Assembly: GCA_014381305.1 (NCBI GenBank)
Contig: JACNLW010000047.1
Span: 1-52,817 of the forward strand
DNA from: Planctomycetota bacterium
GTDB lineage: Bacteria; Planctomycetota; Phycisphaerae; Phycisphaerales; SM1A02
DNA: 52,817 bases
Reading direction: 5' to 3'
Every line of letters starts with the position of its first letter. Positions within the stretch are counted from its first letter, which is position 1. Below are positions 1 through 8,834 of the stretch, one piece after another. Position numbers and translations under genes: made by a program. The notes under the pieces were generated by a model that searched no databases, was not told the DNA's origin, and saw nothing but the letters and a program-made list of their open reading frames with translations.

Positions 1-1727
1 GTTTAGGTTCAGCGAATAATGGTGGTGGTACTGATGGTGAAGAGTTTACGTTCCCAGCAGAAGCAGCGCTTGCAGGTTCGTTTATTTATGTGTCAAGTAA
101 CGACACGTCATTTCTTGATTACTTTGGATTCTCACCAAACTATGTAAGTAGTTCTATGGGAGTGAATGGCGATGATGCGATTGAACTTTTTCAAGCGGGT
201 GCAGTGATTGATGTCTTAGGCGATATAAATACGGACGGTACTGGTCAACCATGGGAATACATAGATGGTTTTGCATATCGAGTAAATGGGACGCAACCAA
301 ACGGTGGCGTTTGGTCTGATGCGAACTTTGTGTTTAGTGGTCCAGATGCACTTGACGGTTGTTCAACAAATGACACGTGTGCTAATGTGATTCCAATTGG
401 CACGTACGTTCACGACGACACTGGTGGTGGACCCGATCATGTTGTTGCACTTGACGGTGTTTCATTCTCGCCTGCAATCATTGAAGTGATGGTCGGTGAT
501 GTTATTAGTTGGGAGTATGTAGGCGGGTACCCACACACAGTCACATCAGGTGAAAAATGTATGGCAGATGGCATGTTTGATGCCAATGTCGATAGTGGAA
601 CGCCTGTGTTTACATGGACTGTTCCAAGTGATGCACCTGCAAATATTCCTTACTTCTGTATTCCACACTGTGCCATGGGCATGGTGGGCGATATCGTTGT
701 GTTAGACGCTGCTGGTCCAGACGCAGACGGCGATGGTTGGGAAGATGACGTAGATAACTGTCCAAACATAGCGAATCCAGGTCAAGAAGATTGTGACGGC
801 GATGGCATTGGCGATGTTTGTGACAATGATGTCGATTGCAATGGCAACGGTGTTCCTGATGCCTGCGAATCTTTTGATGATTGCAACAACAACAATATTC
901 CAGATGAATGCGATCTTGCAGATGGCACGTTGCATGATGACAACCAAAACGGTTTGCCAGATGAATGTGAATATCCTTCGATACAAGTGCAGTTGCAAGA
1001 AATTCGAACCGATCAGCCTGGTGCCGACGATGACGAGTATGCAGAAATACGAGGAGATGGAAACCTTATGCTCAATGGCTTGTGGTACATCGTAATCGGT
1101 GACGGTACAGGCGGATCAGGTGTTATTGAAAACGCAACAGATTTGACTGGCTTATCCTTGATTAATGGAACGTTGTTACTCGCAGAAGATGCAGATACCC
1201 TCGGTGTTGTGACAGATGCGATTGTGAATTTGAGTTTTGAAAATAATGATAACGTAACACACGTGCTTGTCATGAACTTTTATGGTTCGGTAGGTGATGA
1301 TATAGACACCGATGATGATGGTGTTGTTGATTATGCTCCGTGGACTGATACTGTTGATGGTGTTCGAATCATTGCTGATCCAACAGGTGGTGAATTCACC
1401 TACTTAATGGATGAAGAGATTGGTCCAACAGCAGATGGCTACGCGCCAGCACACGTATACCGATATACCAGTGCTTGTGGAAACTTTGCGATGGGTACGT
1501 ATGATCCAGCTGATCCAGCAGCAGTCGATACGCCAGGAAGTGAAAACCCAGCATGCCCAACAGCGTGCGAAGGTGACTTTGATGACAGTGGTGCTGTTGA
1601 TGTTGATGACTTGTTGGCATTCATCTCCGCGTGGGGAACCAACGATATGTTCTTCGACCTTGATGGCGATGGAACTATTGGCGTAGATGACCTGCTCATG
1701 TTGATAAATGCGTGGGGTCCTTGCTAA
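1..1727 (+). CDS. Secreted multidomain protein (partial): plastocyanin-like domain, thrombospondin-3-like repeats, dockerin-like tail
   Basis: The reading frame is open from base 3, so the gene is cut by the left window edge; the GTG at 90 is only an internal codon. In order it shows a lamin-tail-like segment (about 150-390), a cupredoxin domain (about 420-710), Asp/Asn/Cys-rich calcium-binding repeats of thrombospondin type 3 style (about 715-975), a second lamin-tail-like segment (about 985-1540) and a C-terminal dockerin-like pair of calcium loops ending in WGPC. The cupredoxin has the type-1 copper ligand pattern: His at 534-536, then CIPHCAMGM at 657-683, giving Cys, His and the final Met in C-x2-H-x4-M spacing. 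Copper binding and an extracellular location are inferred from these motifs. The substrate or redox partner is unknown. A strong terminator follows. Confidence 0.85.
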   Translation, partial: LGSANNGGGTDGEEFTFPAEAALAGSFIYVSSNDTSFLDYFGFSPNYVSSSMGVNGDDAIELFQAGAVIDVLGDINTDGTGQPWEYIDGFAYRVNGTQPNGGVWSDANFVFSGPDALDGCSTNDTCANVIPIGTYVHDDTGGGPDHVVALDGVSFSPAIIEVMVGDVISWEYVGGYPHTVTSGEKCMADGMFDANVDSGTPVFTWTVPSDAPANIPYFCIPHCAMGMVGDIVVLDAAGPDADGDGWEDDVDNCPNIANPGQEDCDGDGIGDVCDNDVDCNGNGVPDACESFDDCNNNNIPDECDLADGTLHDDNQNGLPDECEYPSIQVQLQEIRTDQPGADDDEYAEIRGDGNLMLNGLWYIVIGDGTGGSGVIENATDLTGLSLINGTLLLAEDADTLGVVTDAIVNLSFENNDNVTHVLVMNFYGSVGDDIDTDDDGVVDYAPWTDTVDGVRIIADPTGGEFTYLMDEEIGPTADGYAPAHVYRYTSACGNFAMGTYDPADPAAVDTPGSENPACPTACEGDFDDSGAVDVDDLLAFISAWGTNDMFFDLDGDGTIGVDDLLMLINAWGPC

Positions 1728-1770
1728 GCAAGGATCGGGAAACCTAGAGAGAGGAGACCCCTCACGCAAG

Positions 1771-1800
1771 AACGACCCGTCGAAAGACGGGTCGTTTTTT
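1771..1800 (+). terminator. Rho-independent terminator of the dockerin-tailed gene
   Basis: A perfect 11-bp stem AACGACCCGTC / GACGGGTCGTT with a GAAA tetraloop is followed by a run of T. It lies 44 bp after the stop codon of the upstream plus-strand gene. Confidence 0.93.
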
Positions 1801-1873
1801 AGACCGCGGGACTTCATCCGTGATAGCGGCATTCGTAATCCACTTGCTGCCTGTCACGTCGTCGCGTTCTAGT

Positions 1874-1894
1874 AAACTCACCGGGGGTGAGTTT
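1874..1894. repeat. Short hairpin H1 of repeat locus A
   Basis: A perfect 9-bp inverted repeat AAACTCACC / GGTGAGTTT has a GGG loop and is followed by TTCTT, so it could act as a weak terminator. It recurs 125 bp downstream and, decayed, again 126 bp after that. It marks the start of each tandem unit of locus A. The stretch 1801-1873 before it shows no gene or clear structure. Confidence 0.75.
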
Positions 1895-1918
1895 TTCTTG
1901 AAGATGGCAGGAAACTGA

Positions 1919-1992
1919 CCCCGGGTGAAATAATCGCAAATAGTACACCTAAGATTAGATAACGCGAAATGATGCGATTAATTCACCCGCGG
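1919..1992 (+). repeat. Imperfect inverted repeat A1 (family member with 36-nt centre)
   Basis: The left arm CCCCGGGTGAAATAATCGCA pairs with the right arm TGCGATTAATTCACCCGCGG except at two positions. The centre 1938-1973 is unrelated to that of A2 although the arms are nearly identical. The orientation is defined by the left arm reading TGAAATAATC and the right arm reading GATTAATTCA. The spacer 1895-1918 between H1 and A1 is also conserved in the next unit. Confidence 0.85.
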
Positions 1993-1998
1993 TCTAAG

Positions 1999-2019
1999 AA
2001 ACTCACCGGAGGTGAGTTT
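1999..2019. repeat. Short hairpin H2 of repeat locus A
   Basis: This is a second copy of the AAACTCACC / GGTGAGTTT hairpin, with a GGA loop. It is preceded by TCTAAG, which also precedes the decayed third copy at 2125. The spacer 2020-2043 closely matches the spacer after H1. Confidence 0.75.
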
Positions 2020-2043
2020 ATCTTGAAGGTAGCAGGAAACTGA

Positions 2044-2118
2044 CCCCGGGTGAAATAATCGCTGATATCGCAAAGCGTGATGATCTAAATCACACTAGTG
2101 CGATTAATTCACCCGCGG
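2044..2118 (+). repeat. Imperfect inverted repeat A2 (family member with 37-nt centre)
   Basis: The arms at 2044-2062 and 2100-2118 are the same as in A1, with the same two mismatch positions. The centre 2063-2099 is different and contains its own small hairpin, GTGAT / ATCAC. After it, 2125-2145 holds a decayed third H hairpin whose right half is lost. That relic ends 5 bp before the batE stop codon. Confidence 0.85.
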
Positions 2119-2150
2119 TCTAAGAAACTCACCGCAGGTAGTCACTTCCT

Positions 2151-2936
2151 TCAGATTACCTGTGCTGACTCTTCCTTAACCCAGCCCTTGGACCCATTTG
2201 GTAAAAGAATGTGCAACCAATCAGGACGTTTTTCGATGATTTCGAATTCAACACCTTCAGAGATTGCTTCATTGAAGAGCGGGGCGTAGTTCACACCATT
2301 TCCCTTACGGACTATCGCTTCATCAAACACAATGACGCCATGTGAAGTTTGCTGTTCAACCAAGTCAACACCGATACTTACGCCCAGCGCAGCAGAAAAC
2401 AAACCAAGAAAAATTGTAGCGGTTTTAAATCCCGGAATATGTGTAAACATGCGAACGCTCAGCAATCCCCAGAATGCGAACCAACAAACAATACTAATCC
2501 CGAGCCGAACACTTGCAGGAAGAGAATCATGCCAAAACGCGAGCTGTTCCAAGGTACTTTTTTTCGAGGTGTTTTTTACAGGGTTGTTCACAAGAGATCG
2601 TGCATGCACCAAGTTTGCCTGCAACCGTCCGTTGGATGGAATGTAGCGATCCGCAGCTCGGTACGCTGCAATTGCCTCGCCAATTTGTCCCTCTTGCACA
2701 TGTGCATTGCCAAGATCATACAAGAGCAGCCCATTTTCTATTCCATCTGCAACGAGAATTTGAAATCGTTCTGCTGAACGACGGAATGATTCTTTTGCAG
2801 CAACTGGGTCAGCAGTTTGCAATGAAACGCCTGTGTCGTATGCAAGCTGTGCTTCCTGCAAGACGGCAACTTGTTGTTCATTGGTTAACTGCACCGATGA
2901 GAGAATGCACAGTGTGAATAGTGTGAGGATGTTCAT
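2151..2936 (-). CDS. batE: BatE-like TPR/SH3 membrane protein
   Basis: Last gene of the Bat (aerotolerance-type) operon. The 261-residue product has an N-terminal signal segment, a TPR-like helical region (about residues 20-115, including a repeat with YDLGNAHVQEGQIGEAIAAY), two hydrophobic helices (about 140-195) and a C-terminal SH3-like domain ending in WLHILLPNGSKGWV. This matches the BatE layout. The ATG overlaps the batD stop as ATGA, so translation is probably coupled. The expected role is a periplasmic scaffold partner of BatA/B/C at the inner membrane; its biochemistry is not established. The stop lies just beyond repeat locus A, which may supply the operon's 3' end structure. Confidence 0.85.
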   Translation of the reverse strand: MNILTLFTLCILSSVQLTNEQQVAVLQEAQLAYDTGVSLQTADPVAAKESFRRSAERFQILVADGIENGLLLYDLGNAHVQEGQIGEAIAAYRAADRYIPSNGRLQANLVHARSLVNNPVKNTSKKSTLEQLAFWHDSLPASVRLGISIVCWFAFWGLLSVRMFTHIPGFKTATIFLGLFSAALGVSIGVDLVEQQTSHGVIVFDEAIVRKGNGVNYAPLFNEAISEGVEFEIIEKRPDWLHILLPNGSKGWVKEESAQVI

Positions 2937-4636
2937 AGAATTGACTCCACCAATGTTTCTGCATCTTTTGCCAACGTATCATCATTACACCCACCAAACT
3001 GCATTGCATCACAACGCGAAAGCAGGGTGTCGATATCCTTCGAAACATCGCTACCTGCTTTTACATTTTGTAATTCTCTCAATGCAGTTGAAAGCGATTG
3101 CACTTGTTCTTCACCAACAAGCGATTTTGCAAGGCGGATGGAATAAGTGGCATGTTTGATCCTGCCTTTTGTCGAGCGTAAAGATTTTTGTGAACGCTTT
3201 CTATACGCAAGTATGAAGAAGATACTTGCCAATAGTGTTGGTGGAAGTGCAATCGCCCCAATCAAAAGAGGCGAAAGTGTGATGCGCTGGGATTTGAGAA
3301 GATCTTCGCCAGTGTAATTCGCAAGAATGCCACCATCTACTTCAGTAAGTGGAGTCGCCTGAGTTGTTCTTGCAATGTCGCCAACAAGATCACTTGCCGA
3401 AACAGTAGCAACAGCTTCTACTGAAATCGTGATTGGTTTTGTCCAGACAGTTTGATACGTGTCTGAGATAGGGTCGTACCAACTCATCGGCAGCGGTGGA
3501 ATTTCAGTGACACCTTCACTTCGAGGTCGAATTGATTGCGTAAATGTCTTTGTTCGTCCTTCTGCGATTCCGCCAAGTGGTGTGTCTGGAACTCGGAAGT
3601 GGTCTGTAAGCGCCGGCACTCGATCAAGATGCGGCGCAGAAAGAAAGTCAAGATTGATTGGGCCATTCGTGCGGTCAGTAATTCGCATCGTTAATGTAAT
3701 TGGCTCGCCAACTTTGACATGGGTTGGATCAGCGATTACACGAAAATCGTAGTTCCCAACAGCGCCGCTGTACCACATTGGTTGATCTTTTGAGGGTGGC
3801 GTAAGTACATTAATCGTTGGCATTTCACCATGGGCAGCGATGAGATGAGATTGCGTTACATTGTAGGAATCGCCACGGAAAAAACCAATGCCTCGCGCTT
3901 TTTGAAGTGCCAATGGGTAGTTCATAAGGATCGACACAGGTTCCAATATGAAGGGGCCTGACGTTTCAGGCCAAACTGTAGTGTGTATGCTCACTTCATA
4001 AAACGTAGTAGGAATCCCAGCATCCGTTTTGCCTTGTATCTGACGAAGTTGATACTGTTGTTCTTCAAAAGACTTTGTGAAAATTCCTAGATTACGATCT
4101 AGTAGTGAAACCATAGCTTGCGCATTCAATGTCACGCCAAGGTTTGGATCGGTAAACTGTTCGATAAATATTTTGAGCGTAAGATCAATAGGTTGACCAA
4201 TATACACGTCGCCGTTTGTTCCACTGATTTCTAACTCGAGCGCACCTCCCGTAGGCGGATCTTGAATCGTAATTGTTTGAGGTGATGATTGGAACCCTCT
4301 GTCACCCACTTTGAAAGTGAGCACAGGGATTGTAAAAACGCCCGTTTCTTTTGGAGTAAGTACAAAAGTGAAAATACGTTTTGCAGTACGTGTCATTTTC
4401 CCATTAATAATTGTTGTTTGAGTAGATCTCTGCTCGTTTGGGATGCGGTCAATTGTGAAACCATCGATTTCAGGAATGGAGGGGCTTAGTGGCGATTCGA
4501 TATTTTCATACACAACGACAAGATTCATCGGGACATTTACATACCCAGTTGATGGCGGCATTTGGACATACACTTGCTGCGCAAAAGTAGGCGATGCAAG
4601 GAATAGAATATAAATGAAAGTTCGAACTATAGACAT
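2933..4636 (-). CDS. batD: BatD-like membrane protein
   Basis: BatD-family protein of 567 residues from the ATG at 4636. That start puts a clean signal peptide (ending near TFAQQ) at the N-terminus; the longer frame to 4693 would run into batC. The ectodomain is a set of beta-sandwich-like segments, followed by a membrane helix near residues 455-480 and a short basic cytoplasmic tail. The start is 7 nt after the batC stop. BatD proteins accompany the VWA proteins BatA and BatB and probably assemble with them in the envelope. The stop overlaps the batE start as ATGA. Confidence 0.85.
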   Translation of the reverse strand: MSIVRTFIYILFLASPTFAQQVYVQMPPSTGYVNVPMNLVVVYENIESPLSPSIPEIDGFTIDRIPNEQRSTQTTIINGKMTRTAKRIFTFVLTPKETGVFTIPVLTFKVGDRGFQSSPQTITIQDPPTGGALELEISGTNGDVYIGQPIDLTLKIFIEQFTDPNLGVTLNAQAMVSLLDRNLGIFTKSFEEQQYQLRQIQGKTDAGIPTTFYEVSIHTTVWPETSGPFILEPVSILMNYPLALQKARGIGFFRGDSYNVTQSHLIAAHGEMPTINVLTPPSKDQPMWYSGAVGNYDFRVIADPTHVKVGEPITLTMRITDRTNGPINLDFLSAPHLDRVPALTDHFRVPDTPLGGIAEGRTKTFTQSIRPRSEGVTEIPPLPMSWYDPISDTYQTVWTKPITISVEAVATVSASDLVGDIARTTQATPLTEVDGGILANYTGEDLLKSQRITLSPLLIGAIALPPTLLASIFFILAYRKRSQKSLRSTKGRIKHATYSIRLAKSLVGEEQVQSLSTALRELQNVKAGSDVSKDIDTLLSRCDAMQFGGCNDDTLAKDAETLVESIL

Positions 4637-4643
4637 CTTTTGT

Positions 4644-5792
4644 TTACCAATCTTTTTGCACGGGAACTCTGCGAGCAGCCTTTCTTGCAGCAAGCAATCT
4701 ACGGCGTTGCTTTTCTTTGTCTCGAATCAGTTGCAACAACCTTGACGCTTCACTTCTAGAGAGCCGCTCGCCTTCTTCTTTGACGTCCTGTTGCTCTACA
4801 GCTTCTTGCTTTCCTGCTTCGTTGGCTGCTTCAAGCTCGCCGTCTGCAATGTCAGGTTTTTCTTGTTCGCTTGTTTCCTCTGTAGGGTTGGGTTGTTCGG
4901 AGTTGGCGCTTTGGTCTGCCTCTGTTTGATTTGGCTCAGAAGGTTGTTCATCTTGCCCTTTGTTTTGTTCTTCTGAAGGTTGAGCGTTTTCTTGTTTGTC
5001 TTGTTTTTCTTGTTGCGCATCAGACTGCTCGCCTTCTTTTTTCTGGTCGGAAGGTTCTGAATCTTTTTGTTTTTGATCCTTGTTTTCTTCACCCTGTTGA
5101 TTTTCAGAAGATTCCTGATCTTCTGAATCAGACTGCTGGCCATCTTGTTGTTCTTGCTTTTCTTTTTGAGAATCGCCTTGTTCACTATTTTCTTGATTGT
5201 CAGCTTGTTCTTCTGCAGACTCATCGTCCTGTTGTTGTTCTTGGTTTTGATCGTCTTGCTGTTGCTTTTGTTGTTGCTTCATTTCTTCTTGCATTTCATC
5301 GAGTAGTTGCAACATTTTCCAAGCAAGTTCCCCATTTGCGCGTGCGTCCACGTCATCCGCGTTTTTTGCAATTGCTCGTCGGTAACTATCGATAGTATTA
5401 GAGAGTTGCTCCTTGGCAACTTCTAATGCAATGATTGCTTCTTCTTGACCATTTTCGTTTGTAGTGCCGTCTAAATCACGCAACGTTGCTTGGTAGATAG
5501 CATTTCCAAAGTTATACGCACAGTACGATGCAAGTGTTGGATCATCAGTACTTGCCATTGCATCTTCAAATGCTTTTGCAGATTTTTCGTATTGTTCAAG
5601 TTGATAATGTGCAATGCCTCGATCATAATTGATTGCTGGAGCAGGATTCTCAGTTGTAGCAACGAGCGCATCAAGAGTTTCTGCTGCTTCAACCCATTGT
5701 TCAGCAGCAATATGAGTTTGGGCAGATTCCAACATTTCATGAGGGGAAGCGGTGGAGAGTATACACATCAATAAAGTTGTCATGCTTATCAT
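4644..5792 (-). CDS. batC: BatC-like TPR protein with long Gln/Glu/Asp-rich linker
   Basis: This 382-residue protein has a signal-like N-terminus and TPR-type helices in residues 20-165, including INYDRGIAHYQLEQYEKSAK. An extreme low-complexity stretch of Gln, Glu, Asp, Ser and Lys covers about residues 171-335. The protein ends in a basic helix with LSRSEASRLLQLIRDKEKQR. The basic tail following an acidic disordered linker is typical of BatC-type proteins, but the linker here takes up more than 40 percent of the chain. The ATG overlaps the batB stop (ATGA). The role is probably as a TPR adaptor of the Bat complex. Confidence 0.8.
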   Translation of the reverse strand: MISMTTLLMCILSTASPHEMLESAQTHIAAEQWVEAAETLDALVATTENPAPAINYDRGIAHYQLEQYEKSAKAFEDAMASTDDPTLASYCAYNFGNAIYQATLRDLDGTTNENGQEEAIIALEVAKEQLSNTIDSYRRAIAKNADDVDARANGELAWKMLQLLDEMQEEMKQQQKQQQDDQNQEQQQDDESAEEQADNQENSEQGDSQKEKQEQQDGQQSDSEDQESSENQQGEENKDQKQKDSEPSDQKKEGEQSDAQQEKQDKQENAQPSEEQNKGQDEQPSEPNQTEADQSANSEQPNPTEETSEQEKPDIADGELEAANEAGKQEAVEQQDVKEEGERLSRSEASRLLQLIRDKEKQRRRLLAARKAARRVPVQKDW

Positions 5793-6826
5793 GAAGTAGC
5801 CTCAAACAAGTTATGTTCTTTTTTGGAATTTGGACGAAGACTCATCCAAGAGTCGCCTAAGAGAATTAGGAACGCTGGAATTGCAAACCATTGAAATCGG
5901 GGAATGTACTGTTCAAGTTTTACACTGTCAAAACTTCTGCCTGAATCAGAAGCAATTCGTTTCGCGTAGATGGAAGCAAGGTCAAGGTTTGCAGTTCCTG
6001 CAGGAACAAATGCGCCGTTGCCCGCATTTGCGACATTGATGAGTTCATCTGGGTTCATGATTGACCAGACTTCTTTGCCTTTGTGCACGATGTACGCTGG
6101 TTGCCCGTATGTCGTAGTAGGAATGCGTGCACCGGTTGTGGAATCCCCAATACCAACGGTGTAGACCCGTATTCCAAGTTCTGCCGCTGCGGATGCTGCT
6201 TCGACAGGAAAACTACCCATGTCTTCACCATCGGTGAGCACAACGATTGCCTTGTGGTCTCGCACTTCGTCAGTAAAACTTTCTGTGGCAAGTCTGATGC
6301 CATCACCAATCATCGTGCCGCCTCTGTTTACGCTACGGGGGGAGATATCGTCTAGTGCAAGACGAAGTGATCCATAATCAAGAGTGAGTGGAATGGTAAG
6401 TGCAGCATCGCCAGCGACAGTAATAAGTCCTGCACGATCGCTTCCCATGACATCGAGAACATCTTCGATGGCTGTTGTTGATCTTGCAAGTCGGCTTGGT
6501 TTTACATCTTCTGCAAGCATTGATCGTGAAACATCAAGGACAAAAAATGTGTCAATACCTTGTTGTTCTACTTCTTTGTATTTTGTTCCCCAGCGAGGGT
6601 CTAAAAGAGAAATGCAAAGCAATGTTGCAGCGGCGATGATCATTGCAATTCTGAATTTTCGTCTCGCGTTTGAACTTTGATCTGTTAAGCGTGAGATTAG
6701 TCGAGGTGTTGCGATTCTTTTGAGTAGCAATGATCGCCGAAAAAAACCAACGATTAAAATTGTAAGCAGCAATACTACAGCCCAGAAAAACAAACTGTTG
6801 CTTGGATTGTTGAATTGCATATCCAT
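5789..6826 (-). CDS. batB: BatB-like VWA membrane protein
   Basis: The 345-residue product has membrane helices near residues 12-30 and 58-75, a von Willebrand factor A domain and a C-terminal helix near 313-330. The MIDAS metal site is visible as DVSRS (D98, S100, S102), with a later TDGED motif. Two N-terminal helices, a VWA domain and one C-terminal helix is the standard BatA/BatB topology. The start overlaps the batA stop by one base (TGATG), and batC follows with an ATGA overlap. Confidence 0.88.
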   Translation of the reverse strand: MDMQFNNPSNSLFFWAVVLLLTILIVGFFRRSLLLKRIATPRLISRLTDQSSNARRKFRIAMIIAAATLLCISLLDPRWGTKYKEVEQQGIDTFFVLDVSRSMLAEDVKPSRLARSTTAIEDVLDVMGSDRAGLITVAGDAALTIPLTLDYGSLRLALDDISPRSVNRGGTMIGDGIRLATESFTDEVRDHKAIVVLTDGEDMGSFPVEAASAAAELGIRVYTVGIGDSTTGARIPTTTYGQPAYIVHKGKEVWSIMNPDELINVANAGNGAFVPAGTANLDLASIYAKRIASDSGRSFDSVKLEQYIPRFQWFAIPAFLILLGDSWMSLRPNSKKEHNLFEATS

Positions 6827-7917
6827 CAGTCAAGGACCCTATACATCGTAGAACGAAGAAGTGCATCTGCAATCATTAACCCAAATGCAACAAGCAAAAG
6901 TGGGGGGATTGTAAAGCCAGCGAGATGTACGCTTTGCACTGCCATGTCTACATGATTCACATACGTGCGTTGCGTGATTTCTGTGCGTTCCATTTCGTCG
7001 ATCGCTGTATAAATTTCTTCAAGTGATTCAGTGTTCGTAGCTCTGAAATATTTTCCGCCAGTGGTCGTCGCAATTGCTTGTAACGTTTCTTCATCAATGA
7101 CTACGGGTCGGTTTTGCATGTACGTTCTACCAAACACATCTGTTGTTGGGTAGGGCGCTACGCCATTGGTTCCAGCGCCAATCGTGTAGACAGTGATGTC
7201 CATGGCAGCGGCCATATCTGCAGCCGTTTGCGGTTCGATATCGCCCTGATTATTTTCGCCATCGGTCAGGAGAATGATAACTTTGCTTTCGATGGTGTCC
7301 CCTGATTCAGATTTCACACGTTCATCAAGTGAAGAGAGTCGCTCAACTGCAAGTGCGAGGGCATCGCCAATTGCAGTGCCATCCTCGGATCGTTCCGTTA
7401 CGATTTCGATGCTCTGTAATACATCTGAAACAAGAAAATCATGGTCAAAGGTCATTGGGCAATTGCTGTCTGCAAAGCCAGCAAACGTAACAAGTCCAAT
7501 CAAATCGCCAGATCGACCATCAAGGGATCCCATGCCTTTGATGAAGTCGCCAGCAACGCGGCGTACCGCGGTGAGTCTGTCAACTGCTCTGCCATCAATA
7601 GTAAAGTCATGTGCATTCATACTTGAAGAACGGTCGACGACAAGTTCTATCGCTACGCCGTCTGCTGCTTGTTGAGTTTTTTCAAAACGTTTTTGTGGGC
7701 GCGCAATGCATACGATTAAGACAACAATTGCTAATGTTCGAATGAGTGTTGGGATCCATAATGTTCTTGTTCGAAATGTGTGTGGCAATAAATCAAGCGC
7801 AACGGGCGTGGTGTAGGTAATGCCAGTTTTGTATGTACGAGTGCGCCATCGCCACCACAAAAGTGGTAGAACAAACAGAAGAATGAGTAGCCACACAGAA
7901 GGATTTTGGAATGTCAT
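6826..7917 (-). CDS. batA: BatA-like VWA membrane protein
   Basis: This 363-residue protein starts at the ATG at 7917, which overlaps the upstream stop as ATGA; the longer frame to 8001 would intrude into the previous gene. Helices lie near residues 8-24 and 55-72. A VWA domain follows with MIDAS DRSSS (D95, S97, S99) and TDGEN, and a C-terminal hydrophobic helix completes the BatA/B topology. It pairs with BatB immediately downstream. Metal-dependent protein binding is the family expectation; its partners here are presumably BatB, BatC, BatD and BatE. Confidence 0.88.
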   Translation of the reverse strand: MTFQNPSVWLLILLFVLPLLWWRWRTRTYKTGITYTTPVALDLLPHTFRTRTLWIPTLIRTLAIVVLIVCIARPQKRFEKTQQAADGVAIELVVDRSSSMNAHDFTIDGRAVDRLTAVRRVAGDFIKGMGSLDGRSGDLIGLVTFAGFADSNCPMTFDHDFLVSDVLQSIEIVTERSEDGTAIGDALALAVERLSSLDERVKSESGDTIESKVIILLTDGENNQGDIEPQTAADMAAAMDITVYTIGAGTNGVAPYPTTDVFGRTYMQNRPVVIDEETLQAIATTTGGKYFRATNTESLEEIYTAIDEMERTEITQRTYVNHVDMAVQSVHLAGFTIPPLLLVAFGLMIADALLRSTMYRVLD

Positions 7918-8834
7918 GCTGCGACCTCCATTGTTTCTTCGCTGGGAGCGGGTGCGGTTGTCGAAACAAACTGTTCCGCTTGTGTGATCGCTTTGTCGCA
8001 TACGTCATGCGAAGGTTCAAGCCGCGCGAACTTCACGAGATCTGCTGAAACAAGAAATGCAGAAAGTGCTTGCCTGTCGCTGCCTTCGAGGTGTGGGCTA
8101 TTTTTAGATGCAACAAGGAACTCCCGAGTTGTTTGACCAGTTGCTTTGATGTTGAACCGTCCCTCGAGATATTTTCGCACGATGTCACTGAGTTCAGTGT
8201 AAAAGGGGAGCACGTCGAGGTTTGCTTCTCGAAGGGATTGCAAATCTAACATTGCTTGCGCATGCGAAGAAATTGGTATTTGTTTTTTTCGAAGGAATCT
8301 CGCTGCAATGAAAAGGATGAGGAATCCCATGCCAACAAGTACAGCGACGAACCACCAACTTTTTGTAAGTAGTGGAAGTGGCGGCTTGATGTCTCGAAGA
8401 GACATCTCTTCGAGAGAAGCGCCCGCAACACTTTTGATTTCAATTGGAAGTGGGCCAATTGAAATTGAACCCGAGTTGTTGTGCACATCGCTCCAACTGA
8501 GTGTTATTCCTGAAATTTCTGTTGCGGAGGCATCGAAGGTATCTAATTGCACTGACCAGTCCCATTCTCGCCCTGATGCAGTGGGAATGTCGAGGACATG
8601 TTGCGAGCCCACCACATTGAACGAACCAAATGCATGTTCATCATCGAGTGTTAATTGCTTTGTTCCATCTGTCTGTGCATGAACGTGGACGTTGATGAGA
8701 TCCCCAACAGTGCACTGCGTAGGCTCATACGTCACAGTGATTGTCACACCGTCTTGTTCGATGCGCAGCGGGTCGCCAACTGCTTGGACAGAGACAGATG
8801 AAATACTTATCAACAGTGTAAGAATAAAATTCAT
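7914..8834 (-). CDS. Bat-operon membrane protein, BatD-like ectodomain with DUF4381-like cytoplasmic part
   Basis: The ATG at 8834 overlaps the DUF58 stop as ATGA and begins a clear signal peptide (NFILTLLISISSVSVQA). The 306-residue product then has a beta-rich ectodomain (about residues 20-150), one membrane helix near 165-185 and a helical cytoplasmic region with YTELSDIVRKYLEGRF. That last motif resembles DUF4381-type proteins often found between DUF58 and VWA genes in MoxR operons. The function is unknown. Its position makes it part of the same membrane complex. The family assignment is by resemblance only. Confidence 0.7.
   Translation of the reverse strand: MNFILTLLISISSVSVQAVGDPLRIEQDGVTITVTYEPTQCTVGDLINVHVHAQTDGTKQLTLDDEHAFGSFNVVGSQHVLDIPTASGREWDWSVQLDTFDASATEISGITLSWSDVHNNSGSISIGPLPIEIKSVAGASLEEMSLRDIKPPLPLLTKSWWFVAVLVGMGFLILFIAARFLRKKQIPISSHAQAMLDLQSLREANLDVLPFYTELSDIVRKYLEGRFNIKATGQTTREFLVASKNSPHLEGSDRQALSAFLVSADLVKFARLEPSHDVCDKAITQAEQFVSTTAPAPSEETMEVAA

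Noticed and set aside
1919-2118. CRISPR-like array (conserved repeats around 36-37 nt variable segments)
   Set aside because: The flanks are inverted rather than direct, units are separated by linkers and hairpins, only two occur, and no cas gene is in the window.
4796-5224. 142-codon Lys/Asn-rich minus-strand frame within batC
   Set aside because: A frame-shifted reading of the Gln/Glu-rich batC linker; low complexity explains the absence of stops.
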